A stretch of 64,000 nt of DNA, from positions 1 through 64,000 of the forward strand of contig CABZXU010000002.1 in NCBI GenBank assembly GCA_902529805.1. Direction: 5' to 3'. Position 1 is the stretch's first letter, and each line of letters starts with the position of its first letter. A model generated the notes under the pieces. The model saw only the letters and a list, made by a program, of their open reading frames with translations. It made no database searches and had not been told where the DNA came from. Below are positions 43,556-52,466 of the stretch, in pieces. This stretch comes from an uncultured Marinoscillum sp. (lineage in GTDB: Bacteria; Bacteroidota; Bacteroidia; Cytophagales; MED-G16). Made by a program: the position numbers and the translations under genes.

Positions 43556-45337
43556 ATGGATTTTTTAAAAAATATTTTAAAAAATGTTGTAACAAATATC
43601 ATTGGATTCTTTGTTAGTATTTTTTTAATATTTATAATTTTCACTGTAATGGTTGCTGTATTTTCATCATCAGATGATAAATCAGATATTATCGAAGTAA
43701 AAGAAAATTCCATATTATTTATTGATGATATAAGTATAATTGGAGATAGAGATTTAAAAGGTGATGATTTAGATATTGATTTTGGATTTACTTTACCAGG
43801 TTTAAATGAAGACTTAAATAAAGAAAAAATCAGTTTAAGAACTTTTAAAATTTTAATTGATTCAGCAAAAAATGATAACAATATTAGAAGTATTGTTTTA
43901 AATCTCGAAGATGCTTCAATTCCCTTTAATAAATTAAAACAAGTTAGAGATATTTTATCATCATTTAGAGAGTTAAAACCTATTTATTCTCATTCAGATT
44001 ATTATACTAAAAGCTCATATTATCTATCTTCTATTAGTGATTTAATATCTGTGTCACCTCCAGGATTTATAAATATTAGTGGTTTTGGTATTTATGACTT
44101 CTTCTATAAAGAATTGTTTGATGAATTAGGAATTAAAATTGAACTGTTTAGAGTAGGAGAATTTAAAGGAGCTGCAGAAACTTACGTAAGAAATGAATTT
44201 AGTGAAGAAAATAAGAAACAATACTCTGAATTTTTAAATGAAAGATTTGATTTTTATTTGACTGATATATCAGAATCAAGAAATCTAAAAATAAACTCAT
44301 TAATTAATTTTATCAATAATTATGAAACTGAGCTTTTAAGCGATGCAATAAATAATAATTTGGTTGACACATTATTTTATAGTGATCAATTTGATGATTT
44401 TTTAAAATTAAAAATTGATTCTTCATATAATAAAGTTTCATTTTTAGACTATAAAACAACAGTTAAAACTAAAAATAATTACTCCAAGGATAAAATTGCT
44501 ATATTGTATGCTTTGGGAGGTATTCTACCTGGCAAAGGAGATGAAGGTATTTTTTCTGAGAGTATAATTAAAGAAATAAAAAAAATAAAAAAAAATAAAA
44601 ACATTAAATCTGTGATTTTTTATATTAATTCAGGAGGAGGAAGTGCATTTGCATCTGATATAATTCACAGAGAAATAGAACTTTTAAATAAAAAGAAACC
44701 AGTAATTGTTTATATGTCTGATGTTTGCGCATCAGGTGGATACTATATTGGAATGCCAGCCGATACTTTAATTTCATCAAAACATAGCATACTTGGCTCA
44801 ATTGGAGTTTTTGGAGTTGTACCAGATTTATCAGGATTAGTAAAAAATAAGCTAAAAATTAATATTGATGAGATTAAAACCAGCCAAAACATAGGAGAAA
44901 TTAATTTATTAAAACCACTTAATAAAAAAGAAAAGAATCTAGTTCAAAGAGGAGTAAATCAAATATATGATGACTTTTTGAAGGTAGTTTCAATAGGAAG
45001 AAAAATGAGTAAAGAAGATGTAAATGAAATAGCTAGAGGTAGGGTTTATTATGGGGAAAGATCAAAAGAAATTAATTTAGTTGATATTCTTGGCAACATG
45101 GATGATGCAATTAGAATTGCTGCTAATAAAGCTAAAATTGAAAAATATCAAATTGTTGAATATCCAAGACAAAAATCATCAATTGAAAAACTAGTTTCAT
45201 CATTAAACCAAGTTAACTTTATAAATTTAAAATATATTCCAAAAATAGATAATTGGTTAGTCAAATCAATAACTGAAGCTGAATTGTATGATCCAATTCA
45301 TATGAGAATGGAATTTCAATCAGATATATCAAACTAA
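43556..45337 (+). CDS. sppA: signal peptide peptidase SppA, 67K type
   Basis: 593 aa, the double-domain (E. coli-like) length. One N-terminal membrane helix (about residues 12-36). The catalytic Lys lies in the first domain (FRVGEFKGAAETY, Lys204) and the Ser in the second (DVCASGGYYIGMPAD, Ser393), as in E. coli SppA. It degrades released signal peptides and membrane fragments on the periplasmic side of the inner membrane. Shares a CTAA tetranucleotide stop overlap with the convergent ICMT-like gene. Confidence 0.93.
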   Translation: MDFLKNILKNVVTNIIGFFVSIFLIFIIFTVMVAVFSSSDDKSDIIEVKENSILFIDDISIIGDRDLKGDDLDIDFGFTLPGLNEDLNKEKISLRTFKILIDSAKNDNNIRSIVLNLEDASIPFNKLKQVRDILSSFRELKPIYSHSDYYTKSSYYLSSISDLISVSPPGFINISGFGIYDFFYKELFDELGIKIELFRVGEFKGAAETYVRNEFSEENKKQYSEFLNERFDFYLTDISESRNLKINSLINFINNYETELLSDAINNNLVDTLFYSDQFDDFLKLKIDSSYNKVSFLDYKTTVKTKNNYSKDKIAILYALGGILPGKGDEGIFSESIIKEIKKIKKNKNIKSVIFYINSGGGSAFASDIIHREIELLNKKKPVIVYMSDVCASGGYYIGMPADTLISSKHSILGSIGVFGVVPDLSGLVKNKLKINIDEIKTSQNIGEINLLKPLNKKEKNLVQRGVNQIYDDFLKVVSIGRKMSKEDVNEIARGRVYYGERSKEINLVDILGNMDDAIRIAANKAKIEKYQIVEYPRQKSSIEKLVSSLNQVNFINLKYIPKIDNWLVKSITEAELYDPIHMRMEFQSDISN

Positions 45338-46044
45338 ACTTTGTTTAATTTTTGATATATTTTAACAGATAAATAAAATAATAGACTAAGAATAAAAAGG
45401 AAAAACATTGAATTGAGTTCATATAAACTTTCATTTTTTTTGTATAGACCAAGACATTTAAAAAAATAAAAAATTGAAAATATTCCTAGCAAACCATTTT
45501 TTTCATTCAATAAAACTTTTTTATAATTAAAAGATAACTCTGGTGGCACCCATTTTCTAAAATTAGGGATTATAGCTGGAATACTAGATGAATATGATTT
45601 ATACTCATTCTTAAATTTTTTAATAAGATAATCTTCCTCAGCCAAAATAATTGGAATATAAATAAACCAGTAAGAAACTAATGAAAGTATTACAAAGTAT
45701 AAATTATATGTAATTAATGATACTCCAAACCAAATAAGGAAATTACCAAAATACAATGGATGTCTAATAAGTGAATATATACCTGTTTTATTTATTTTTA
45801 AAGCAAGTTGAGATTTAGTATTTCTTCCTGAAGTTTTATCAAAAGAATGACCAACAACGAAGATTCTAATTAATAATCCTATTAAGGAGATTGACAAACA
45901 AGAATTAAACATGAATGAATCTATTTTAATGATTGGAGAAATATAATAGATATAAAAAGCTAATAAAATAATAGGAATTGGAAGGTAACTCCTATATCTA
46001 AAAAAAAAATTTCCTATATTAACAAATAAGTTTTTTTGAATCAT
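45334..46044 (-). CDS. ICMT/PEMT-like integral membrane methyltransferase
   Basis: 236 aa, five or six helices. TGIYSLIRHPLYFGNFLIWFG and AEEDYLIKKFKNEYKSY are the SAM-binding RHPxY and E..L...F...Y motifs of the isoprenylcysteine/phospholipid methyltransferase group. Bacterial members methylate lipids or unknown membrane substrates. Follows the periplasmic-binding-fold protein gene by 5 nt in the guaA direction. Substrate unknown; lipid modification is an inference. Confidence 0.8.
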   Translation of the reverse strand: MIQKNLFVNIGNFFFRYRSYLPIPIILLAFYIYYISPIIKIDSFMFNSCLSISLIGLLIRIFVVGHSFDKTSGRNTKSQLALKINKTGIYSLIRHPLYFGNFLIWFGVSLITYNLYFVILSLVSYWFIYIPIILAEEDYLIKKFKNEYKSYSSSIPAIIPNFRKWVPPELSFNYKKVLLNEKNGLLGIFSIFYFFKCLGLYKKNESLYELNSMFFLFILSLLFYLSVKIYQKLNKV

Positions 46045-46049
46045 TTTCT

Positions 46050-47828
46050 CTAATTATCAATTTTTAATTCCGAATCTATTATTTTAATTATTGGGACAAA
46101 TTGATTATCATTCATAAAATTGTACTGAAAACTTTCAAAAACATCTCCTTCAATTAATTTTTCGTTACGTAATCCAAACTGAAAATAACTACCATATTTA
46201 TCAACAATCTTTCCTATCATATTAATAAGTCCAAAACCAATAAATAAATTTTCTGAAGGAACCTCACCATAAGAATTAATAATTTTATCTTTAATAAAAT
46301 TTGAAATTTCAGAATTAAAATTGATATATTTTCTACTAATAAAAGAAACATCTAATCGTTTTAATTGATCAAAAGTGTTTACATCATAATTTAGCCAATC
46401 ATCAAAACCCAAAACCGAGATTGTATCATTTCTAACATCAACAGCGCTTAATGTATTAGAACTAAGAAGAGAATTAGATGATACAGTAAATACATGACCT
46501 ATTGAGTCGTCATTAATGTAGAACTTTTCTTCATATTTATATATAGTATCAAGCTTTTCAATTCCTCTTCCATCTTTAACAATCCTACCTGGTATTTCAC
46601 TAATTGAATCTGCTTCTTGTTTTGACAACATAAGTTCATAAGAATTAGTTAATGAATCTAATATTAACCTTGAATCTTCCAAATTTACTTTTTGTTTATA
46701 TATGAAATTAAAGCCATATGATTCCATTTCATTTTCATAAATAGATGCAATTAGAGAATCAACTTTATTATTCTCATAAAATATTATTGCATTTTTATTT
46801 TTATTAAATTTTTCTCTTGCATAATTAGCAGCTTTTATCGCTAAAGTCTTATTACTTGGTAGAAAAAGCATTGCATACTTATTATTATCAATAATTTCAT
46901 TATTATTTGATAAAGGGTTAATCATAAATATCTTATTTTCAAGACAATATTGACTAACTAATTTTACAGGACTTGAGTATAAAGGGCCAATTATCAAATC
47001 CATCTTATTAAAATAACTTGATTTCAAAATATCTTTTACAACGTTTGGATCTCTTTTGGTATCATATGGATATAATTTTATGTTGACTCCCAATGAATCT
47101 AAATGATTTATAGCAATTCTCATTCCGTTATATAAATCCATAATAAACTTATTTTTTCTTACAATAGATAATTTATCATTTTCATTATACATAAACGGTA
47201 ATAAAACAGCTATTTTAAAAATATAATTTTCATTATCAATAAATAAATTTTCTTTAGATACATTAGAAAGAATATTTTGAATTTTATTAATTATATTTTT
47301 ATCTAAGGGTTCATTTAATAATTTTCTACCAAAATATTTTGATATCACATTGTTATTTGGATAAATTTCATGCCATTTTCTTAACTTATTAAAATCATTT
47401 ATTTTTTCAACTTTTTGATCTAAAAAATTATAAAGATCATTTTTTATATTATTCGATTTAATATCAGAAAATATTTTGAAAGAAAATTCATATTCATTTT
47501 TTTCTAATAGTAATCTTACAAGCCAATAATTAACTTCATCAATTTGAGGCCAACTTGAATGATTAGATTTTATATTCTCAAATTTTCCTTGAGCACTTTC
47601 AAATTTATATAAATTAAAATCACATAGCCCAGAATAATAAATTGAATAAATTTTAAATTCATTATCAGAAGACCCTAGGGAATCAAAATAAAATATTGCT
47701 TCTGAGTAGTTTTTTTGATAAAAAAGTTTTTTGCCATTTATAAAAGTTTCATAAGCATCCTGAGAAAATAATAAGTGAAAAGGGTAAAATATTATGATTA
47801 ATTGAAATACAGCTTTGTTAATTTTCAT
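46050..47828 (-). CDS. TPR plus periplasmic-binding-fold exported protein
   Basis: 592 aa. Signal peptide (HLLFSQD), an N-terminal TPR-like region (NGKKLFYQKNYSEAIFYFDS, about residues 25-150), then a leucine/isoleucine-binding-type fold (KIAVLLPFMYNEND, MDLIIGPLYSSPV, NKNAIIFYENN). Flavobacterial relatives beside guaA usually carry LysM modules where this one has TPR repeats. No ABC-transporter permease is near, so it may act as a peptidoglycan-synthase activator (LpoA-like) or receptor. It starts 9 nt after the guaA stop. Confidence 0.78.
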   Translation of the reverse strand: MKINKAVFQLIIIFYPFHLLFSQDAYETFINGKKLFYQKNYSEAIFYFDSLGSSDNEFKIYSIYYSGLCDFNLYKFESAQGKFENIKSNHSSWPQIDEVNYWLVRLLLEKNEYEFSFKIFSDIKSNNIKNDLYNFLDQKVEKINDFNKLRKWHEIYPNNNVISKYFGRKLLNEPLDKNIINKIQNILSNVSKENLFIDNENYIFKIAVLLPFMYNENDKLSIVRKNKFIMDLYNGMRIAINHLDSLGVNIKLYPYDTKRDPNVVKDILKSSYFNKMDLIIGPLYSSPVKLVSQYCLENKIFMINPLSNNNEIIDNNKYAMLFLPSNKTLAIKAANYAREKFNKNKNAIIFYENNKVDSLIASIYENEMESYGFNFIYKQKVNLEDSRLILDSLTNSYELMLSKQEADSISEIPGRIVKDGRGIEKLDTIYKYEEKFYINDDSIGHVFTVSSNSLLSSNTLSAVDVRNDTISVLGFDDWLNYDVNTFDQLKRLDVSFISRKYINFNSEISNFIKDKIINSYGEVPSENLFIGFGLINMIGKIVDKYGSYFQFGLRNEKLIEGDVFESFQYNFMNDNQFVPIIKIIDSELKIDN

Positions 47829-47837
47829 AAAAATAAA

Positions 47838-49361
47838 TTATTCCCATTCTATTGTTGCAGGAGGTTTTGAGGAAATATCAAAAACAACCCGATTTACACC
47901 TCTTACTTTATTAATTATTTCATTCGACACCTTTGATAAAAAATCTGAGGATAATTTTGACCAATCTGCAGTCATACCATCCAAACTATTTACAGCTCTT
48001 AAAACAACAACATTTTCATAGGTTCTTTCATCGCCCATGACTCCAACAGACTTAATAGGTAAAAAGATGACGCCAGCTTGCCAAATATCATTATAAAGAT
48101 TTTCCTTTATTAATGAAGATATAAAAATATGATCAGCCTCTTGAAGTATTTTAATTCTTTTTTCTGTCACTTCCCCCAAAATTCTTATAGCTAAACCTGG
48201 CCCTGGAAAAGGATGTCTATTCAATATATTTTTAGGAATATTTAAAGAAATACCAATTTTTCTAACCTCATCTTTAAACAATGTATTTAAAGGTTCTATA
48301 ATCTTTAAGTTCATTTTTTTTGGTAATCCTCCAACATTATGATGTGATTTAATAGTTGCAGAAGGACCTTTAACAGATACTGATTCAATTATATCAGGAT
48401 AAATAGTTCCTTGAGCCAACCATTTTGCATTTTTAATTTTTTTTGACTCTTGTTCAAAAATGTCAATAAAAGTTTTACCTATAGCCTTTCTTTTTACCTC
48501 AGGATCAATTTTCCCTTTCAATGAAGAATAGAATTTATTTTTTGCATTTACGCCTATCACATTTAAACCTAAATTTTTATATGATCTTAAAACATTTTCA
48601 TATTCATTTTTTCTTAGTAAACCATTGTCAACAAATACACAAACTAGATTATCTCCTACAGCACTATTTATTAAAAAAGCAGCAACTGATGAATCAACTC
48701 CACCAGATAAACCCAATATCACCTTGTCATTTTTAAGTTTATTTTTTATTTCAAGAATAGAGGTATTAATAAATTTCTTAGAAGTCCAGCTTCCTTTACA
48801 TCCACAGATGCTGAAAGTAAAATTTTTTAAGATTTTAGATCCATGAACTGTGTGTGTAACTTCAGGATGGAATTGTAAGCCATATATTTTATGTTTTTTT
48901 ACTTTGTAAGCAGCTACATTAACATCATTGGTGCTTGAAATAATTTCTAAATCGCTTGAAACATCTGTAATACTATCACCATGACTCATCCATACAATTG
49001 AATCTAATTTAATATTATTTAAAATTTTACTTTTTTTTCTAATACTTATTTTGGCTCTTCCATATTCTCTGGTATTAGATTGAGAAATTTTACAGTTAAA
49101 TTTTTTTGCAATTAATTGAGCTCCATAACAAATTCCAAGAATTGGTATTTCAGGAAATTTTAGAAAATTAAAATTTGGCGAATCATTATTATTTACAGAG
49201 TAGGGGCTTCCTGAAAGGATGATTCCTTTTATTTTATTATCTACTTTTGGGAATGCATTGAAAGGATGTATTTCACAATAAACATTAAGTTCTCTAATCC
49301 TCCTAGCAATTAGTTGTGTATATTGAGATCCAAAATCAATAATTAAAATTTTTTCTTCCAT
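47838..49361 (-). CDS. guaA: GMP synthase (glutamine-hydrolysing)
   Basis: 507 aa; ATG at 49361 preferred over the track's TTG two codons earlier. GICYGAQLIAKKF carries the class I amidotransferase Cys and LQFHPEVTHT its His-Glu; LGLSGGVDSSVAA is the PP-loop of the ATP pyrophosphatase domain; HPFPGPGLAIRILGEV and the dimerisation tail are intact. It converts XMP to GMP. Normal length. Divergent from yebC across 113 bp that contain no riboswitch I can recognise. Confidence 0.97.
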   Translation of the reverse strand: MEEKILIIDFGSQYTQLIARRIRELNVYCEIHPFNAFPKVDNKIKGIILSGSPYSVNNNDSPNFNFLKFPEIPILGICYGAQLIAKKFNCKISQSNTREYGRAKISIRKKSKILNNIKLDSIVWMSHGDSITDVSSDLEIISSTNDVNVAAYKVKKHKIYGLQFHPEVTHTVHGSKILKNFTFSICGCKGSWTSKKFINTSILEIKNKLKNDKVILGLSGGVDSSVAAFLINSAVGDNLVCVFVDNGLLRKNEYENVLRSYKNLGLNVIGVNAKNKFYSSLKGKIDPEVKRKAIGKTFIDIFEQESKKIKNAKWLAQGTIYPDIIESVSVKGPSATIKSHHNVGGLPKKMNLKIIEPLNTLFKDEVRKIGISLNIPKNILNRHPFPGPGLAIRILGEVTEKRIKILQEADHIFISSLIKENLYNDIWQAGVIFLPIKSVGVMGDERTYENVVVLRAVNSLDGMTADWSKLSSDFLSKVSNEIINKVRGVNRVVFDISSKPPATIEWE

Positions 49362-49474
49362 TTGCAAAATTAAACTTCATCATAAAATTATACGAATTAT
49401 ATGTGAAATTTATATTTTAATTATATCTTATAAATAAAAATCTATCAAATAATTATATAAAATCTAATTTAATT

Positions 49475-50185
49475 ATGGGAAGAGCATTTGAATACAGAAG
49501 AGCCGCAAAAGAAAAAAGATGGGATAAAATGTCAAAAATTTTTCCAAAACTATCAAAAGCTATAACAGTAGCCGTTAAAGAAGGTGGATCAGATCCAGAA
49601 ATGAATTCAAAACTTAGAGCTGCTATTCAAAATGCAAAATCCCAAAATATGCCAAAAGAAAATATTAACTCTGCAATAAAAAGGTCTAATAACAAAGATT
49701 TTAAAGATTTTGAAGAAATTACATATGAAGGAAAGGGGCCACATGGGGTTCTTGTTATCATAGAATGTGCAACTGATAATACAATAAGGACAACAGCAAA
49801 TATTAAATCATATTTTAATAAATCTGAAGGTTCGCTAGTACCACCAGGATCTTTAGAATATATGTTTGAAAGAAAATCAGTTTTTAATATTAAAAAATCA
49901 ATCGAAATAAATTTAGAACAATTAGAGCTTAATTTAATTGATTTTGGTTTAGAAGAAATAATTAGGGATAAAGATGATATAATTATATATGGAGATTTTA
50001 AGAACTTTGGATTATTAAATAAAGGAATTTTAAAAAATAATTTAAATATTAACAAATCAGAAGTTAGAAGAATAGCAAATAATCCAATTAATTATAATGA
50101 AGAACAAATAATTGATATTGAAAAAATGCTCGACAAAATAGATGATGATGATGATGTTCAAAATGTATTTACAAATATTTTATAA
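49475..50185 (+). CDS. yebC: YebC/PmpR-family protein
   Basis: 236 aa. [30 protein letters not shown] and the following [13 protein letters not shown] segment are the family N-terminus. The family includes DNA-binding transcription regulators and, as shown more recently for some members, translation factors that relieve ribosome stalling at proline-rich sites. murB follows after 5 nt on the same strand. Which activity applies here is unknown. Confidence 0.93.
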   Translation: MGRAFEYRRAAKEKRWDKMSKIFPKLSKAITVAVKEGGSDPEMNSKLRAAIQNAKSQNMPKENINSAIKRSNNKDFKDFEEITYEGKGPHGVLVIIECATDNTIRTTANIKSYFNKSEGSLVPPGSLEYMFERKSVFNIKKSIEINLEQLELNLIDFGLEEIIRDKDDIIIYGDFKNFGLLNKGILKNNLNINKSEVRRIANNPINYNEEQIIDIEKMLDKIDDDDDVQNVFTNIL

Positions 50186-50190
50186 GTAAA

Positions 50191-51201
50191 ATGATATTTA
50201 AAAATAATATTTCTATAAAAAAATACAATTCATTTAAGGTTGATCATAAAATCAAAAAATTTTATAGAATTCAGTCAAAAGAAGAAATGATTAAAGTAAA
50301 AAAATCAATTTCTAAAAATGAAAAAATAATTATTTTAGGAGGTGGATCGAACATCTTATTTACAAAAAATTTTAATGGTTCAATATTATATAATAACATT
50401 CTTGGGAAAGAGATAATAAAAGAAACAAAAAAAAACATATATATAAAATTTGGTGCTGGAGAGAATTGGGATAAATCTGTAGAGTTTTGTGTAAAAAATA
50501 AGTGGTATGGAATTGAAAATTTATCTTTAATACCAGGATCAGTAGGTGCCGCACCGATTCAAAATATTGGTGCTTATGGAACTGAAATTAAAGACTACAT
50601 TTATGAAGTATCAGGAATAAATTTATCGAATGGAAAAAGTCAAATATATGAAAATAAGTTATGTAATTTTTCATATAGAAATAGTATTTTTAAAAGAAAA
50701 TTGAAAAATATTTTTTTTATTACTCACGTTACAATTAAACTATCAAAAAGTAAAAAATTAAACCTTTCCTACAATGAGGTTAAGAAGTATTTTAGAAATA
50801 AAAAATCTAATGAAATAACAATAGATAACGTAAGAAAAAAAATCATAGAAATTAGAGAGTCTAAATTACCTGACCCGAAAAAATTAGGAAATTGTGGGAG
50901 TTTTTTTAAGAACCCACTAGTAGATTTTTATTTTTTTAATAATTTAAAAAATAAATATCCTGATATTATAGCGTTTAAAAATTCTAATGGAATAAAAATA
51001 TCAGCGGCTTGGTTAATTGAAAAATGTGGTTGGAAAGGTTATAAAAAAGATAATATAGGAGTATATAAAAATCATGCACTAGTATTAGTAAACTATGGAT
51101 CAAACAATGGAAAAAAAATATTTAAACTTTCAGAGAAAATAAAAGAAAGCGTAAATGAAAAGTTTAATATTATTCTTGAAAATGAAGTTAATATTTTTTA
51201 G
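50191..51201 (+). CDS. murB: UDP-N-acetylenolpyruvoylglucosamine reductase
   Basis: 336 aa FAD enzyme of type I length. IILGGGSNILFT is the FAD pyrophosphate loop, IENLSLIPGSVGAAPIQNIGAYG the second FAD/substrate loop, NCGSFFKNP holds the catalytic Ser, and ENEVNIF the C-terminal Glu. It reduces UDP-GlcNAc-enolpyruvate to UDP-MurNAc with NADPH in peptidoglycan synthesis. Shares a TTAG stop overlap with the convergent dehydrogenase gene. Confidence 0.95.
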   Translation: MIFKNNISIKKYNSFKVDHKIKKFYRIQSKEEMIKVKKSISKNEKIIILGGGSNILFTKNFNGSILYNNILGKEIIKETKKNIYIKFGAGENWDKSVEFCVKNKWYGIENLSLIPGSVGAAPIQNIGAYGTEIKDYIYEVSGINLSNGKSQIYENKLCNFSYRNSIFKRKLKNIFFITHVTIKLSKSKKLNLSYNEVKKYFRNKKSNEITIDNVRKKIIEIRESKLPDPKKLGNCGSFFKNPLVDFYFFNNLKNKYPDIIAFKNSNGIKISAAWLIEKCGWKGYKKDNIGVYKNHALVLVNYGSNNGKKIFKLSEKIKESVNEKFNIILENEVNIF

Positions 51202-52355
51202 CCTTTGTAACTAACTCTATAAATTACATCTGCCTTATCATCTGAAATTAACATAGAACCATCATCTAAGATCAAAATATCAACAGGTCTCCCCCACGCT
51301 TCTTGTTCATCATCATTTAACCATCCATAAATGAATGGCTCATAACTAATAGCTTTGTTTTCTTCAATTTTTACTCTAGTTATTCTATATCCTATTTTTT
51401 TTGATCTATTCCATGAACCATGTTCAGCAATAAAAACATCACCTATATATTCATTTGGAAACATATTACCATTATAAAATTTTAAACCTAAAGGAGCCAC
51501 ATGCGGTCCTAAGTTCCTAGCCGGAGGAACGAAATCTGAGCATGGATATTTTCCGCCAAATTCAGGATCCCCAATATCATCACCATGACAATATGGATAA
51601 CCAAAATTTTGACCAGGTTTTGTTACTCTATTTAATTCACAAGGAGGAATGTTATCACCTAGCATATCTCTTCCATTATCCGTAAACCACATTTCGTTAT
51701 TAATAGGATTCCAGGTAAATCCTACAGTATTTCTGACGCCATGGGCAAAAATTTCTCTATTGGAGCCATCAGGATTCATCCTTGTTATTGATGCATACAT
51801 TTTATTTTTACTCTCACATATATTACATGGTGCGCCAACTGGAACATATAGTTTATCATCTGGACCAAAGGCAATAAATTTCCATCCATGATGTTTATCT
51901 TTCGGGTAATCATCATATATTAAAACTGGTTCACCAGGATTATCTAAATTTTCTTCAATATTTTTAAAAACCCATAATTTATCAACTTCAGCTACATATA
52001 AGTCACCTTTATGAAAAGCAACTCCATTTGGCATATTTTTTAATTTATTTGTGATGATCCACTTTTTTTCAGCTTTATTATCACCATCTTCATCTCTTAT
52101 TGCAAATACATTATCTTCATGTCGATTACCAATATAAATAGTACCAGAAGGACTTACATCCATTGATCTTGCGTTAGAAATATTATCAGCATAAATTTCA
52201 ATTTCAAAACCTTCAGGTAATTGAATGCTCTCAAGCAATTTATTTATCTCCTCAGTTTTAAATGCGTTTTTTAGATTATTATCCTCATTTGCTTTTGAAT
52301 CGCATGAAAAAAAGATAAAAAGAAATGAAATTATAAATAATGATTTTTTCTTCAT
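51198..52355 (-). CDS. PQQ-type sugar (sorbosone/glucose) dehydrogenase lipoprotein
   Basis: 385 aa from the ATG at 52355; the listed upstream TTG start would extend it seven codons. Leader FIFFSCDSK indicates a lipoprotein. PEGFEIEIYADNISNARSM, GVAFHKGDLYVAE, HGVRNTVGFTWNP and VFIAEHGSWNRS are blocks of the six-bladed soluble-glucose-dehydrogenase/sorbosone dehydrogenase propeller. It would oxidise sugars in the envelope and pass electrons on if PQQ is available; some homologues have no enzymatic activity. Divergent from a sodium/sugar symporter, which is a plausible functional link. Confidence 0.85.
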   Translation of the reverse strand: MKKKSLFIISFLFIFFSCDSKANEDNNLKNAFKTEEINKLLESIQLPEGFEIEIYADNISNARSMDVSPSGTIYIGNRHEDNVFAIRDEDGDNKAEKKWIITNKLKNMPNGVAFHKGDLYVAEVDKLWVFKNIEENLDNPGEPVLIYDDYPKDKHHGWKFIAFGPDDKLYVPVGAPCNICESKNKMYASITRMNPDGSNREIFAHGVRNTVGFTWNPINNEMWFTDNGRDMLGDNIPPCELNRVTKPGQNFGYPYCHGDDIGDPEFGGKYPCSDFVPPARNLGPHVAPLGLKFYNGNMFPNEYIGDVFIAEHGSWNRSKKIGYRITRVKIEENKAISYEPFIYGWLNDDEQEAWGRPVDILILDDGSMLISDDKADVIYRVSYKG

Positions 52356-52373
52356 AAAAATAAAATTTTTTAA

Positions 52374-52381
52374 CAAATATA
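52374..52381 (-). promoter_or_regulatory. candidate -7 promoter box (TATATTTG) for the sugar dehydrogenase gene
   Basis: Exact TAnnTTTG on the minus strand 18 nt before the start codon. No clear -33 TTTG at correct distance. Confidence 0.32.
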
Positions 52382-52466
52382 AATTAATTAAATACTATAA
52401 TAAATAAAGTTATTTTCATCTTTTAACAAAATATTAATACTTTTAAAAAAAATATTAATTTTCGTC

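Noticed and set aside
49365-49372. TAATTTTG on the minus strand before guaA as promoter
   Set aside because: It is only 3 nt from the start codon, too close for a -7 box to give a normal transcript.
52368-52430. Direct repeat TTTTAACAAA (52368-52377 and 52421-52430)
   Set aside because: Ten bases in AT-rich DNA is not enough, and only the first copy overlaps a promoter-like box; no further copies were seen.
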